A stretch of DNA of 64,000 nucleotides, taken from Jacaranda mimosifolia (taxonomy: Eukaryota; Streptophyta; Magnoliopsida; Lamiales; Bignoniaceae). The notes beneath the pieces are model-generated. The model was not told where the DNA came from. It was given only the letters and a program-made list of their open reading frames with translations, and ran no database searches. Both the position numbers and the translations under genes were made by a program. Shown piece after piece: positions 11,430 through 24,500 of this stretch. Every line of letters starts with the position of its first letter. The stretch's first letter is position 1. The stretch spans positions 29,597,299-29,661,298 of the forward strand of contig CM032128.1 in the NCBI GenBank assembly GCA_018894105.1, in the 5' to 3' direction.

Positions 11430-14400
11430 AGTTCAGACAAGTAGGTATTTGTGAAATGTGTCGTAACTTTTCATTGCTGCGAGGAAATACAATGGAGGTC
11501 AATGGCCTTTTTATACAGAGAATTTCTTTAGATTTACGGCGTTCCAAGGTCATGGTAGTTCGTTGCCTCATGTGTCTGCTAGTCGGTATGCATTGTACTT
11601 TGACACTTTGACCACGGAGTAAGGTCCCTCCCATTTTGGGTTGAGTTTTCCCACATTTCTCGACACTTCGACTTTCTTGATGACTAGGTCGCTAACTTTG
11701 AAATTACGGGGTCGAATTGCTTTGTTGTAACGTTCCATCATTTTTTATTGGTATTGTTGTATTGTGTTGTAGGCTATGTGGCGCAACTCGTCAATGGTGA
11801 TTAGGTCAATGGTCCTTTCTGTTGCATTTCTGATCGGGTTATAATGAATCACTCGGGCCGTGTGTTGGACCAGTTCGGATGGAATTACTACTTCGGAGCT
11901 GTAGACCAAGCTATAGGGGCTACGACCTGTGGTTTTTTTATGTGTGGTTCTGTATACCCACAGCACCCCTGGGAGGTCGTCTGCCTAGCTTACCCCTGTT
12001 CCCGCTATTCGAGCTTTGAGGTGGTCAAGAACTGTATTGTTCGTGACCTCCGTCTGACCATTAACCTGAGGGTTTCCTACTGATGTAAAATGTTGGCAGA
12101 TTCCCAAGGCTTCACACTATTTTCTTGTGCTCTTACTTTGAAATTGAGTCCCATTATTCGAGATCAGGACTTTAGGCAAGCCGACACAACATATTATGTT
12201 CTTCCAAATGAAGCTCTTGATGGTTGCATCGATGATTTTTGGAACTACTTCCGTTTCGACCCATTTAGTGAAGTACTCGACTTCTACGATGATAAATTTT
12301 CATTGGCCGGATGTTTTTGGAGAGATCCAACTATGTCGATCCCCTACTAGTCGAATAGCCATGTGATCTGAATGTTTACCATCTATGTGGCTGGTTGGTG
12401 CGGTATGTTCGAGGGAGCTGGCATGATGGGCACTTTTTGGCGAAGTCGACCGAGTCTTTTAACAAGGTGGGCCAGAAATACCCGTATCGGATAACTTTGT
12501 GGGCCAAGGACCGACCACCGAAATGATTGCCGCAGATGCCGACATGAATCTCGTGAAGAACTTTGTTTGCTTCGTCGGGTGTTAGGCATTTACGTGGTGG
12601 TCTTGATATCAACCTCCTGTAGAACTATCTGTGTTCGTCGAAGGCAAACTTGGATGCCTGTCCTCTAAGTCTACGAGCCTCATTCCTGTCATCGGGGATT
12701 GTCCCTTGGCTTAGGTAGAGCTTAATTGGGTCTTACCAGGAGGGAGATGTCTCTTCGACACATCCGATGAGGTTCTGGTCGATGGCATGAATACATGGTT
12801 TGCTGGCTACTAAGAATGTTATAGTTCTTTCTCTGGTTCCTCTCGTCGAGATATCAAACTTTTAGAGTGCATCTGCCAGCTCATTTTCTATTCGGGGAAC
12901 CTGGCTCAGGGTGAAGCTCTTGAATGACCGCTGTAATCATTTCACCTTAGTTAAATACTGGCTCATTTTGGCCTCCTTGGCTTCGAAGTTTCCTTCGACC
13001 TGCTCTGCCACTAACTGGGAATCAGTGATCGCTACTAGCTGTTCGACGCCTCGAGCTGCTGCCATGTTCATTCCGACGATGAGAGCTTCGTACTTCGCTT
13101 CATTGTTGGTGATTGGAAAGTCGAGCTTTATTGTAAAATCATACTCCTCGACGAGTGGGGAATGAAAAGAAACATCAATTTGGCCGCCCAATGTGGTTGC
13201 TGAATCGTCGACGTGTAAAGTCCAAATGAAGGATTCATGGCTGAGCTGGTCTGGGAGGTCGGGCCTTTCGACGACGAAATCAACTAGGACATGTGCTTTT
13301 ATGGTCGTTCATTGTTGGAATGCGATGTCGAACTCCCCAAGCTCGATAACCTATTTAGTGAGTCGACCCGATACGTCTGGTTTCGACAATACTTGCTTTA
13401 ATGGCTGATTGGTCAGGACTACAATCACATGAGATTGGAAGTAAGGTCATAACTTTCGTGCTGCTATAACGAGGGCGAGAGCAAATTTCTCAATCTCCAG
13501 GTAATTGTGTTCAGGCCCGTGCAGAGCTTTACTGCAGTAATACATAGATCGGTGAGTTTTGTCTTTCGTCGATGCCAACACTGAACTAATCGAAGCGATG
13601 GATATGGCTAGGTAAAGTTGCAAAACTTCTCCCAACTCGGGCTTAGCGAGCATAGGTGGTGAGGATATGTATTGCTTAAGCTCAATGAGAGCTTAGTCGC
13701 ACTGCTCAGTCCACTAAAACCCCAATTTTTTTGCATTTTTAAGTATTTTGAAAAAATGAAGACTCTTGTCAATCAGCTGTGCAATGAATTTGCCGAAAGC
13801 TGTTACGCTACCAACCAGACGTTGTACGTCTCGAACAATTTGGGGCAGGGTGATGTCCAGAACTACTTGGATCTTTTGTGGGTTCGCTTCAATCCCCCTC
13901 TGACTGACCATGTAGCTAAGGAATTTGCCTCCTCGAACTCTAAAGGTGCACTTATTGGGGTTGAATTTCATGTCGAACGCCCTTAGTATAGAAAAGGCAT
14001 AGTCGAGATCGACTAGGTGGTCCTTGACTTTCCTTGTTTTGACAATCATGTCATCGACATAGACCTCCATCGATTTTTCGATCTTGTTCTTGAATATAAA
14101 GTTGACCAATCTTTGGTATGTTGCCCCCCCATTCTTGAGCCCGAAGGGCATGACTAAGAAACAATATATTCCATTGGGGACGACGAAAGAGGTCTTGTCC
14201 TTGTCCTTGGGTGCTATGAATATTTGATAGTAGCCTTAGAAGGCATCCATCATGCTCAATAATTCACAACCAACGGTGGAATCGACTAGTAAATCTATGC
14301 GAGGCAGGGGGTAAGGACCCTTAGGGTAAGCTTTATTCAAATCAGTGAAATCGTTACACATGCGCCATTTTCCCTCATTCTTAGGGACGCGTACAACATT

Positions 14401-17065
14401 ACAAAGCCATGAAGGGTACTGAATTTCTAAAAAATATCCTACATCTAGTAGCTTGTTGACCTCCTCTTCAATTATTTGGGACCTTTCAGCATTGAAGGTT
14501 CTTGTCTTCTGCCTCACCGATTTGTAGGCAGGGTCCACGTTGAGCCAATGGACAATAACACTTGGGTCGATTCCTTAGAGGCCAGCAGTTTTCCAAGCGA
14601 ACACATCGATGTTTCTTCAAAGGAAATCGACCATGAGGCATTCCAGATGGTCGTCCATATCGCTTTCGACCCGAGTGGTCTTGTCGAGGTTTTTAGGTTC
14701 TAGCTCTATTGTTTTGAACTCCCCAACGGGCTCGACCCGGGTGTCTCCTAACTTTCTCTTCTTAGATGAAGGTCTTTCCTTGAGTTTCGCTACAGGGGCG
14801 TCCCCCGAGAGCTTCAGCTGAGGTCGCTTCTTCTATTCGTTAGACTCGATGGAAATAGTATAGCAGCGCCATGCGTCTTTAAGATTACATAAAAGCTCTC
14901 CTACTCTTGCTAGGGTTGGGAATTTGATCTTCATATGGTAGGTCCAGACAATGGCCCTAAAGTCGTTTAGGGCAGGTCGACTAATGATGACATTGTAGGT
15001 GAATGGAACGTCGATTACCAGGTAGTTTATCATCAATGTTCTGCTGCGGGGGCCCTATCCAAATGATGTGGATAGGTTAATAGATCCCTTCGAGATGATC
15101 TCGGACCCCCCAAATCTGACTAGTGGCGTGTGGATTGGCAAACTTTAGTTGCCCCAAACTCATCCTGTTCAATGTGGACAAAAATATGATGTTTGCAGAG
15201 CTGCCATTGTTGACCAAGATCTTGCTCACATCAAAATTGGCTATTTCGAGCGTTACCACCATAGGGTAATCTATCTTTCTATAGACGCCCATGTTCTTGA
15301 GATGGTCGAGGTCGGACTCGGTGAATGAGATTGGTTCTGCACTGGTTGAGAGCTGAAAATCATTTCGACCTTAGATGATTTGGTCGACTCCAGTTGCCTC
15401 TGGGTTTGCTTTCTGGCGGACCTTGAGTCCCCCCCAGTGGGACCTCTTGCAATCATGTCGATAACTCCTCGAATAAGTGGGTGGGGCTCTTGGGTAGGTC
15501 TCTTTCCTTTATCTTCTCTCATCGGGCTAGCCAACCTTTCTCTATGGGGAGTCCAGCCAATTTTGCCTTCTTTGCGCCTGGCATGCTCGTCGACGTATTT
15601 TTTCAGATGACCCTGTCTAATCAGTCTTTCGATCTCATCATGTAAACTGAAACAATCTTCTGTGTCATGGCCCTTTTATTTATGAAAGTGGCAGTATTTC
15701 TTCAATTTTTTCATGGCTTCTATCTCGGTCAGTTTCTTGGGCCTATTAAGGAGATTGTCATGTTGGACAGCAAACAACACCTCCTTCCTCGGGAGGTTAA
15801 GTGGAGTATAGTCGTGGAAGCGTTTGATGGGGGATCAACATCCCTCCATGAGCTGGCGGTCATCTTTCTCCTTATTTTTCTTCTTATCGACCTCAGGATT
15901 ACCATATTTCAGTTTATTCATCTCCTCCTAAGTCATGTATCTTTCTATGAGGTCAAGGAGCTCCTCCATCAACTTGGGTTGTTCGCGCACCAATGTATTG
16001 GCACATTCTTTGTGTCTGAGGCCCAAAAATAATACGTCAATCAGGAACTCGATCTGTGGGCTGTCGATCTTCAACACTTTTGTGTTAAATCTGGTAAAAA
16101 AGTCTCGGAGGGATTCCCCTTTATTCTGTTTCACCGTGTGTAAATGGGTATGTGGGAGTTTTGCCTTCCTCCTACTTTCAAACTGGTGCAAAAACTTGTC
16201 GCACAATTGGTCGTACTAGTATATCGACACTAGTTCCAGCTTGACGAACCAGTCTAGCGCTATCCCCTGAAAGGTGGTTCCTAACATCTTGGTGTGGATG
16301 TAATCACTATGCCCGTGCAGCTGCATCATGTGTTCGAACTACATCAGGTGCTCGTTTGGGTCCGACGAGCTATCATATCGGGACAGGCCAGTCAAAATTT
16401 TGGCATCAACGGCAATGCGCTCGTCGATAATATCCTGGACGAATGGTGAATCTCTCTCCCTTCGAAATCTTGGCGGTCCCTCTTGATTGTAGTTTTTCTC
16501 TATGTTTCTCCTCGAGATCTCTTCCAATCGCCGGTTCAACTGTTGGACTTGGTGGGATCTTCCTACCATTCTTCCCTGTTAGCTTGGGATGCATTTCTGT
16601 TTGGGTGGGGTCTCGAGCGCTCGACCCTATCGCGTTACGGGTCTCGAATGGGTCTAACACCATGATCAATGGAATCTGCAGCCTCTTCGCGGGGCATGGG
16701 TCGGGCTATTTCCCTTGGAAAACAGCTTGGGCTTACTACACGTCTCGATGGAGGCCTTCTGGATTCTGGTCAATCTTGGTTTTCTCTAGGCGGTCTCTCC
16801 TCTAGGGCCGCGGGTTGCAAAGTTGCACTAGCTGCTAGCTTTGGTTGTATGGTGTGTTGATTAAAGCCACAGATAGTTGAGCTGAAATCAGGGCTGATAT
16901 ATGCTCATTGATGAGCTGCATCAATTGAGGCATGGTCAAGGTGAACACCTGTTTTAGCTGGGCGCTTGACCCTGGCGCGTCAATTTCTTGCTGAGGTCGA
17001 TAAAGGAGAGAGCTAGACCTCATATTTTCTTTTCTTCCTGAGGGGGCTCGCCTGGTGTTCACCAT
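11430..17065 (-). pseudogene. Ty3/Gypsy gag-pol polyprotein, decayed
   Basis: Gag starts at 17065 with MVNTRRAPSGRKE. The retrotransposon gag domain lies at about 15930-16206. A zinc-knuckle-like stretch (CHFH, then KGHDTEDC) near 15640-15700 is interrupted by a stop. The protease near 15209 reads VNNGSSAN, so the catalytic Asp of the usual VDxGSS is Asn. RT spans about 13700-14540 with MPFGLKNGGATYQR and YVDDMIV. RNase H is at 13447-13653 and a second, archaeal-type RNase H at 12937-13220 (VDDS, NNEAKYEAL, TDSQLV). The integrase HHCC finger is at 12376-12612 (H-H and CPSC). The integrase core is at about 11970-12330, where VEVEYFTKW and SNNGTQF show Glu and Asn in place of the first two catalytic Asp residues. 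The tail (VYRTTHKKTTGRSPYSLVY) is at 11745-11966. Many stops and frameshifts make it non-functional. Confidence 0.93.
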
Positions 17066-17085
17066 TTTTGATTGCGGACTTAAGA

Positions 17086-17104
17086 TTCCACAAACAGCGC
17101 CAAA
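17086..17104 (-). promoter_or_regulatory. Primer-binding site
   Basis: Directly inside the 5' LTR the minus strand reads TTTGGCGCTGTTTGTGGAA. A TGGCGC start adjoining the LTR is usual for plant Ty3 elements and complements a tRNA CCA end. The following bases have drifted, so the primer tRNA (possibly tRNA-Asp type) is uncertain. Confidence 0.7.
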
Positions 17105-17862
17105 TAATGAGGGTGAAATTCGTTTGGAACTGGATCAGATGGTAATTTTGAAAGTGTTCAACCTCCTCGATCGATATATGAGTAAAATTAGGCTGAGTCC
17201 TGCAGTCACGAGCAAACGTCAGGCTAGCCGAGCATTCCGATGCTCAAATTAGTGTGGGGTCGACTAGATAATGAGCAGCAGAGTGAGGGCTTTTTGTATA
17301 TAGAATGGCATACCTTTTTTGAGACTAGAGGGGAGGTATTTATAGCCTTCTTCTAGTGGGGATTTGTCTGAGATGCCCTTGACATGTAGGAAGATCTTTG
17401 TCCTTGCATGAGGGGCATTAAGTCATCTCCCATTCTTGTACTATTCCAGGTGGCTGCCTTTCCAGGTTTTAGGGACAAAATAGTACATTGTAGGCGCGCC
17501 TCCTCCCTAGTGTGGCAGCATGGGTGGTACTGGGGCGGCATGCTACCTGTTATGGCATTTAATGCGGCAAAGTTGATTCTGCGCTGAGTCGACCTCCATG
17601 GTCGGTAGCAGGCTCGACCTTATAATGGGTTGGTGTGCGCGGCGTATGAGGTGGCCGAGCACCGTGGTCGAAGGGTCGACCAGTGGTCTGGTCTGTGACC
17701 CAGTCGAATGCCCGCCCGCCAGAGTATGACAAGTCGATCTGTATGGTCGATTTGAGTCACCTATAGTCGGTAGCACCATTGGGCCCTAAGAATGAGATGG
17801 GCCTGGCGCTACATTCTTGGATCTGTGATCTTTGGGCCGAGCCCATTGAGCTTCCCATATCA
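17105..17862 (-). repeat. 5' LTR (758 bp)
   Basis: It is the 5' LTR because it lies next to the primer-binding site and the gag start on the minus strand. Its inner terminus reads TAATGAGGG where the partner has TGATGAGGG, a single substitution. Scattered substitutions and indels against the other LTR show that the insertion is not recent. Confidence 0.93.
17337..17344 (-). promoter_or_regulatory. TATA box of the 5' LTR promoter
   Basis: The minus strand reads TATAAATA inside the LTR, and the same octamer is conserved at 7272-7279 in the other LTR. Its position in mid-LTR fits a U3/R promoter driving gag-pol. Transcription itself cannot be seen. Confidence 0.55.
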
Positions 17863-17867
17863 ATATG
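17863..17867. repeat. Right target-site duplication of the Ty3 element
   Basis: ATATG, identical to 7015-7019, directly after the right LTR. Confidence 0.9.
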
Positions 17868-20800
17868 ACAAGATTTTGTGATATGAGTATCTAATTTGGT
17901 ATTTATAAACCACCTTTAAAATTTTTAAATTTATATGATAAAATAAGAATATATAATTATAAATATTTTGAATATATATCGATGAGATAAAAAGTTATAT
18001 TGTAAGTCTATAAATAAATATAACATGATGTTTTAGCTATAACAAACACCTTAGTTATATTAAAATAAATTTTAAAAACTCATATTTAAAAGGAATGAAA
18101 TTTTTTTAGTTTAATTAATTATTACACACATATATATAAGAGTCGTGTTTCCCTGTTTGAAATTAGAAAGATTTTTATTATTTATTATTTTTTTTTACAA
18201 AAAAACAATGTCGTCCATTAAGTGTTTTCCTTTAAACGGTGCCAAATAGGTATAGTAAAAACATTGTTTCTATACAGTTTTTTTTCATCGTCCAGTTACT
18301 CCAATTAATTATTTTGGTTGAGTCCACCGGATTTCTATCTCTTAAGTCTGCAAATAATTTTTTCCACAGCATTAAATTTGTCCCTTCTTTTTCAAAGAAT
18401 TGTTTTTCAAAGCATTAAACTAATCTCTAATCCCACCTTTCAAAGTGGATTTAGGCAAACAATTTTCTCCGCAGCATTAAATTTCACCTTGTCTTCCTTG
18501 ATTTTCTCCGGGATTTTGGGGATTTGGCTGCCAGATTCTATTAAAATAAGCCATTTCAATGCACTCCCCTCCCCTTACTTATTTTTACCTATTTCTATTG
18601 CTTTTAGAGTGAGTGAGTTCTGAATTTTTATGAGTTTGTTTTGGGGGGAGGGGTTAGGGGTTTATTATCTACAATATTAGATCTCCTTCACCAACTCTGA
18701 TTAGATTTTGCCCATACCTCAATTAATGATTTTGTACTTTTTCTCTTCCTTTATCCATTAATTCATGGATAGTAAAAAGGTTTTTGTTATTTTCTTTGAT
18801 TTCTGGCTGTTGATATTTTTATTCTACTTACTTGCGACACCTTGTTTACACGATCCTTCTAATCCATCAGGTTATTAAAAATTTTCTTCCTTTTCCTCTC
18901 TTGCAATTTTATTTTTGATTAGTTTCTGTTTTGGTGGGGCTTGCTGCATTTTCTTTTTCAACATTGTTGGAGAAGACCAAGAAAATGGGAGAAATAAAGG
19001 GGATTAGGGGTTAGAAAATTCTCTATGTGTGTGTGTGTGTGTGCTCTGGAAAGACATGTGGGTCGGACTTTAGAGCGTGGGTGGGGTGGGGGAATGGTGG
19101 CGTTAGGTGGTTACACGAAGACGTGAGATTCTTGACGCTAGGGGTTGGGTGTGGGTGTGGGTGTGGGGGTGGGGGGTTCTTTGAATAATTGATTGATGGA
19201 GAATCAAATTCTTTTTACTTTTTTTCTTTTTCCTTCATTTTGCTCTTCTCTTAGATCCAAATTTCTTCTATATGTGTGTATATATTTGCAATTTGGCATC
19301 ACAAAATATGTTTTTGGCTTTTACTTTCATGAAATTTTATATAGAAATTTAAAATAAATGTCTTTCATTTTTTTTCATTTTAACACTAGAAATATATATA
19401 TTACAAAATCTCGTGTAATTTATACCTGAGTTTATAAAGTTATATCACTAAATTATTTTCAATTATTTCTCATAAATAAAAAATATTTTGGCGAAATTTT
19501 TAATTTTAAAATAAAGTTGAGCAGAATAATAAAATTGTATAGCTTATTAAATACTAATAACTGTTATTGTATGATTTACACAATTAAATTAAATAAATTC
19601 ATTGAGATTTTGAAAATATCATTAAAGTCAAACTCGTTATTTTTTAAATAAATTTCTAAACTTGTTTATTTTCACTAAGATTTTTTAAATAAAGGTATCA
19701 TTAGAAACGCTTCTCAATCTCCATATTATCTTATAAGTTGTAAATTTATGATTATTTTTTTCAATTTCCCAATAGCCGAAAATGTCATTTCTCAACATGA
19801 GGATTGTACTTAAAATTAGATTATATGAGTTTTTTATTTACTAGGTATAACACAAGTAATTTAAGCACAAGTTTTAATTGATTTGGAATATATAAATTAA
19901 ATCAATAAATTTAATGATAAAATTATTACTTCATAGATAAAAAAATAAAATACAAATATTTACGTGGTTCACCAAAATTTAACTGTATCTACGAAAGTTT
20001 TCTTTCTTCCACTATAAAATAAACTGTAACTCAAAACAACTAGCCATGAATATCACAAGTTTTACTAGTATTTTTGCATAATTAATAAGCACCCCTATTC
20101 ATGAGAGTAAATTATATGACTACTCCATTTAGAATTAGGAAACCTAATACAAAAAGAAATTCTAAACAATACAAATTAAAAACTACCAATTTATATGCAT
20201 TCTAAAATATCATCCTAGTATCATATTAATCAATTCCAAATTTGATTTGGGAAAAAGTACCTACTCATTTTAAAATTGGTGAAATATACATATATTTTAA
20301 ACAATAATTTTTCAAACATAAAGAAAATATAGATCAACTATATTATGTTGAAGAATGCAATTTGGTTTTAGTTTTATTTTATTTTTCAATTTCTCTCCAT
20401 GTATGGAACTTCTTTTTATGTATTACTTTGATATTATTGCAAGAATGATTTAATTTAATTTTTTAGATTGAAATTAAAAGATAAGATAGTGTTATATAAA
20501 TATATATTGCTTATAATGAAACATATATAACTTTGGGCAAATAAAATATAAAACTAGACATGGAAAATGTTAATGTTTAATTGGAACCTCTTTAATTAAG
20601 TATCTATGTTATATCTTATTATTGTTGTACTTTGGTAATATTGGCACATGTGGGTGAAATGTAGAGAATTCTATACAGGACATAACCACATGAAATGATA
20701 AAGTGTTCATTAGTCTTGCAAAAGCTCAAGTATCATTATATTTTTTTTTTTCCTGAAAAGATTCATATAATTTTGTCAAAGTTTTTTTAAATGTAAAATG

Positions 20801-21517
20801 TATTTGCACACAGTTTTAGAATACTAAAAGTATTACAGTGCATTTGTAGTTATATATATGTTTCTTGTCAATTTTTTTTTTTTTTTTTTGCTTATTTGAA
20901 AGTAAATGATAAAATCTAAGGATGTAAGAATTTGGTAGAACCCTTTAGCGGCAAAATGAAGTTACCGAATTTATATTTTTACATTTATCAATTTTGAATA
21001 TCTATTTTATTTCTTTTTCCCATTGATGTTGCATGTTTATTTGACAAACTTTGTCTTCTCTAACATGTAGTCTTTGCTGGAATTTTGGATACTATTATTG
21101 GTGTTTTCTCCTATTAATTTGTATTTTCAGGTTTGTTGGTATTATACTTTTGTTATTCTTATTTTAAAATTCATATATTTAACATTTTTTATGTTTGTAT
21201 TTTAGTTTTAGTTCTTGAAATTTTATTAATGTTTTCATTTGTTTTATGCATTTCTGATCAAAAGTTGCAACTTTGCAATATATGCATTTTTAATTATCTA
21301 GATTACATATTTCAACTGTTGAATTTAAGATATATGTGTGTGTGTGTGTGTGTGTGATTTTATTAGTGATGATTTAGTACAATGAACTTGTGGATTCTAT
21401 TGGACATTTTCATCTATGCTATATATATATGATGCAAATATATTAGTGGTATAGTTTTAATTTTTAATTATGGTGGTTGTGATATACCATGTCAGCAAGT
21501 AAGATGTCATTTGCAGT
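17868..21517. other. AT-rich DNA with GT-rich microsatellites; possible 5' part of the Helitron
   Basis: No gene recognised. It contains (GT)n at about 19027-19042, a GGGTGT-type run at about 19143-19178, a poly-T run at about 20872-20889, and (TG)11 at 21335-21356 just before the Helitron reading frame. Two similar phrases ending CAGCATTAAATTT recur at about 18365 and 18470. A Helitron 5' terminus (TC next to a host A) must lie somewhere before 21518, but I cannot place it. Confidence 0.4.
21335..21356. repeat. (TG)11 microsatellite
   Basis: Perfect dinucleotide run about 160 bases before the Helitron coding frame. Confidence 0.95.
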
Positions 21518-24500
21518 ATGGCAAAATCAAATGCCAATGCATCCACCAATAAAGTCAATAATCAAGTCCAATTTAATATAAGGAGACATGAAGCTTATAA
21601 TAAAATGTCCGCTAAAAGAAAAATGGAGTTGAATGCTCGTCCAAGAGCAATATATGCACAAAAATCTTCAGTCAAAAAACTATTTGCTTTTACTACTACA
21701 CCTTCTATTTCAAGAGTACCAGAAGTTCGTTCTGCTATTATAGATGACAACTCTTCTAGCTTGTCTGCTGGACAAAATATTTCTCTACCTCCATCGATAA
21801 GTCAAATTGATATCCAATTGGAAAATGAATCTCTTACTTCTCCATTGTCGGATGACCACCAGTTATTGTTTGATGTGCCTATAGATTTACAAGCTTCTGA
21901 GGATGAAATCATCCACCGTACAAATGGTAATGAATCAACACTCTAAAATCAAGCTATATATGTGTGTGTATATGTATTTTCACTAATTTAAAAATTTTCC
22001 CCTTTTAAAGGCCATCAATTGAGCTATCCTTTTGTAAGCGAGGATCTGAATCTTACAAATCCAGAATTGCTTGGTTTCGCCGCCTATCTAAAATTAGAGA
22101 ACATCATTGGTGTTTACAAGAGGCATCCAATTGTATGCATTGCAATGTGGTTCGATTCCATTGAGAACCTTTTGGTTTTTGTTGCTCAAATGGTCAGGTG
22201 TCACTCTCTCCATTGGATACTCCTGATGAATTTCGAAATTTGTTTATGGGTACTTTAGAAACATCTCTGCATTTCAGAGTTCATGCGCGTATATATAACA
22301 ATACTTTTGCCTTCACTTCATTTGGGGTCACATATGATAAAGAACTATGTCGTAATGATAAGAATGTATACACATTTAGAGTTCAAGAATTGGTTTATCA
22401 CTTTCTTGATGACCTCATTCGCACGGAGGGTAAGGGAACAAATTTGCAGCTATATTTTCATGACGTGGAGAATGAAGTTGATAATCTCTTAGTTGTGTCC
22501 AATAAACTGAAAGAAGAGTTGATAATGATGATTATGAAACTTCTATGAGTTAGCCTATATTCTTCATTCTTCCGTAGTCTAAGGGAAAACTCTTATTTGT
22601 ATAAATATAAGATTGTTATAAGAGCAGACCTTGGTCTAGATCAACGCATATACAATATTCCTACTGTTGAACAAGTGGCGGTGATGTGGAAAGACTTAGA
22701 TGAGTGTAATGAATCTCAATCTTGAGATATTAGAGTTTACACAAAATCTGGATAGAGCCAAAAGGTTGAGTACTATTATGGATGTTATGATCAATTACAA
22801 TATCCTTTATTGTTTCCCCAGGGTGAACCTGGATGGCATGTAGGCATTAAGCAAAAAAATCTTTCTAAGCTAAGCAATACCCAAAAAAAGATGAAATCTT
22901 GTGAAGGTGAAAATTTGGCCCATCCTTCACATGTTTCTTTAGGTCTTCAATTATTGCAGGCTGAAGAAGCAAGTATTTTCTTCAAACCTTACTATTTTCA
23001 ATATTTATTAATTTTTCTTTATTTTATTTATCTTATTTTATGATATTTCTCAAAGTTCATAATAACTTTCATACTTGCAGTTGTCAAAAAAAATTTCCAA
23101 GAACAAGGGACTGTATCGGCCTGAGAATATTATTGTTATAAACTTCAAATGCGAGTGGATGATCAATCGATATTGTTACATTCTGATAAATTGTTTCAAC
23201 AATACCTTAACAATATGTACATCAAAGTTGAGACACAACGCCTTCATTATTTTCGTCTTGAGTAGAGACAAAAAATAGCTAGAACGGAATCTCTTCTGGG
23301 TATAGTAGATAGCATTGGAATAGATGGTGAGAATGACCCCAACAAAATTGGCCAGCCGATCATATTACCTGCATCATTTATAGGAGGTCCCCAAGATATG
23401 CGAAAGAGATATATAGATGCAATGACTTTGGTTCAACAGTATGGCAAGCCAGATATTTTTTTGACAATGACTTGCAATCCTAATTGGATAGAAATCACTG
23501 CTAAAAAAACTTGAGCATGAATTACTGCAAAATAGGCATGATCTATTGACTCGAGTTTTTAGGGCAAGGCGTGAGGAACTTAAAGATGAACTGATAAATA
23601 AAAAGATATTTGGGGATGTTGTAGCTTACACATATGTTATTAAATTTCAAAAAAGAGGCCTTCTTCATGCACATTGGCTATTAATAATGAAAGATAGATA
23701 TAAAATGAAATCTCTTAATGCACATCAGAATTGCCTGATAAAAGCAAATACCCTTATCTTTATTCTTTTGTTGTTAAGCATATGATGCATGGTCCTTATG
23801 GTCACCTTAATATGAATAATGTCTGTATGAGAAATGGTATATGTAAAAATCATTATCCAAAAGAATTTTGTGATATAACATGTCATGGAAAAAATTCATA
23901 TCCTAATTATAGAAGGAGAAATAATAAAAGGACTGTTGTGGTAAGAAAAAAATTACTTGACAATTGTTGGGTTGTGCCACATTGTCCTTATTTATTGAAT
24001 AAGTTTGATTGTCATATTAATGTTGAGATATGTTCCGATATAAAATTAGTTAAATACTTATATAAGTATATACATATAAAGGACATGATAGTGTAGCATA
24101 TAATGTTGTTGGAAATGCTTCATCTACTATTCCCGATGAGATTAAACAATTCCAATCAGGGAGGTGGATAGCAGCCCCAGAATCAGCTTGGAGGCTTTTT
24201 GGTTTTCCCATGAGTGAAATATATCCTTCTGTCATTACTTTACAACTACACATTCCTAATTATCAATATGTATCATTTAAATGTACACAAAATTTAGAAC
24301 ATGTTGTTTATAATCCAATAGTATCAAAAACAATGTTAACAGAATTTTTTTACATTAATGCTCATGATGAAATAGCAAAGAACTTAAATCTTTTATATGG
24401 AGAGTTTCCTCAATATTTTGTGTTGAATTCAAAAGATAAGTTTTGGACACCCAGAAAGTATGGCATTGTAGTTGGAAGGATTGCAAATGCAAATCCTATA

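Larger units (their letters stand above)
7020..17862 (-). mobile_element. Full-length decayed Ty3/Gypsy retrotransposon, Tat lineage
   Basis: Two direct LTRs flank about 9.3 kb of internal DNA, and the insertion is bounded by a 5-bp duplication ATATG at 7015-7019 and 17863-17867. Gag, protease, RT, RNase H, a second RNase H and integrase fragments lie in that order on the minus strand, so the right LTR is the 5' LTR. The domain order is that of Ty3/Gypsy. The second, archaeal-type RNase H between RNase H and integrase is the hallmark of the plant Tat group (Ogre, Retand and relatives). An antisense gene occupies the space between integrase and the 3' LTR. The coding regions carry stops, frameshifts and lost catalytic residues, so the copy is not autonomous. 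Its GC content is clearly higher than the AT-rich flanks. Confidence 0.95.

Noticed and set aside
13672..13986. 104-codon plus-strand frame and similar plus frames from 11844 to 16805
   Set aside because: They are antisense to the RT, RNase H, integrase and gag domains of the retrotransposon and carry no domain of their own, unlike the antisense gene at 8197-10682.
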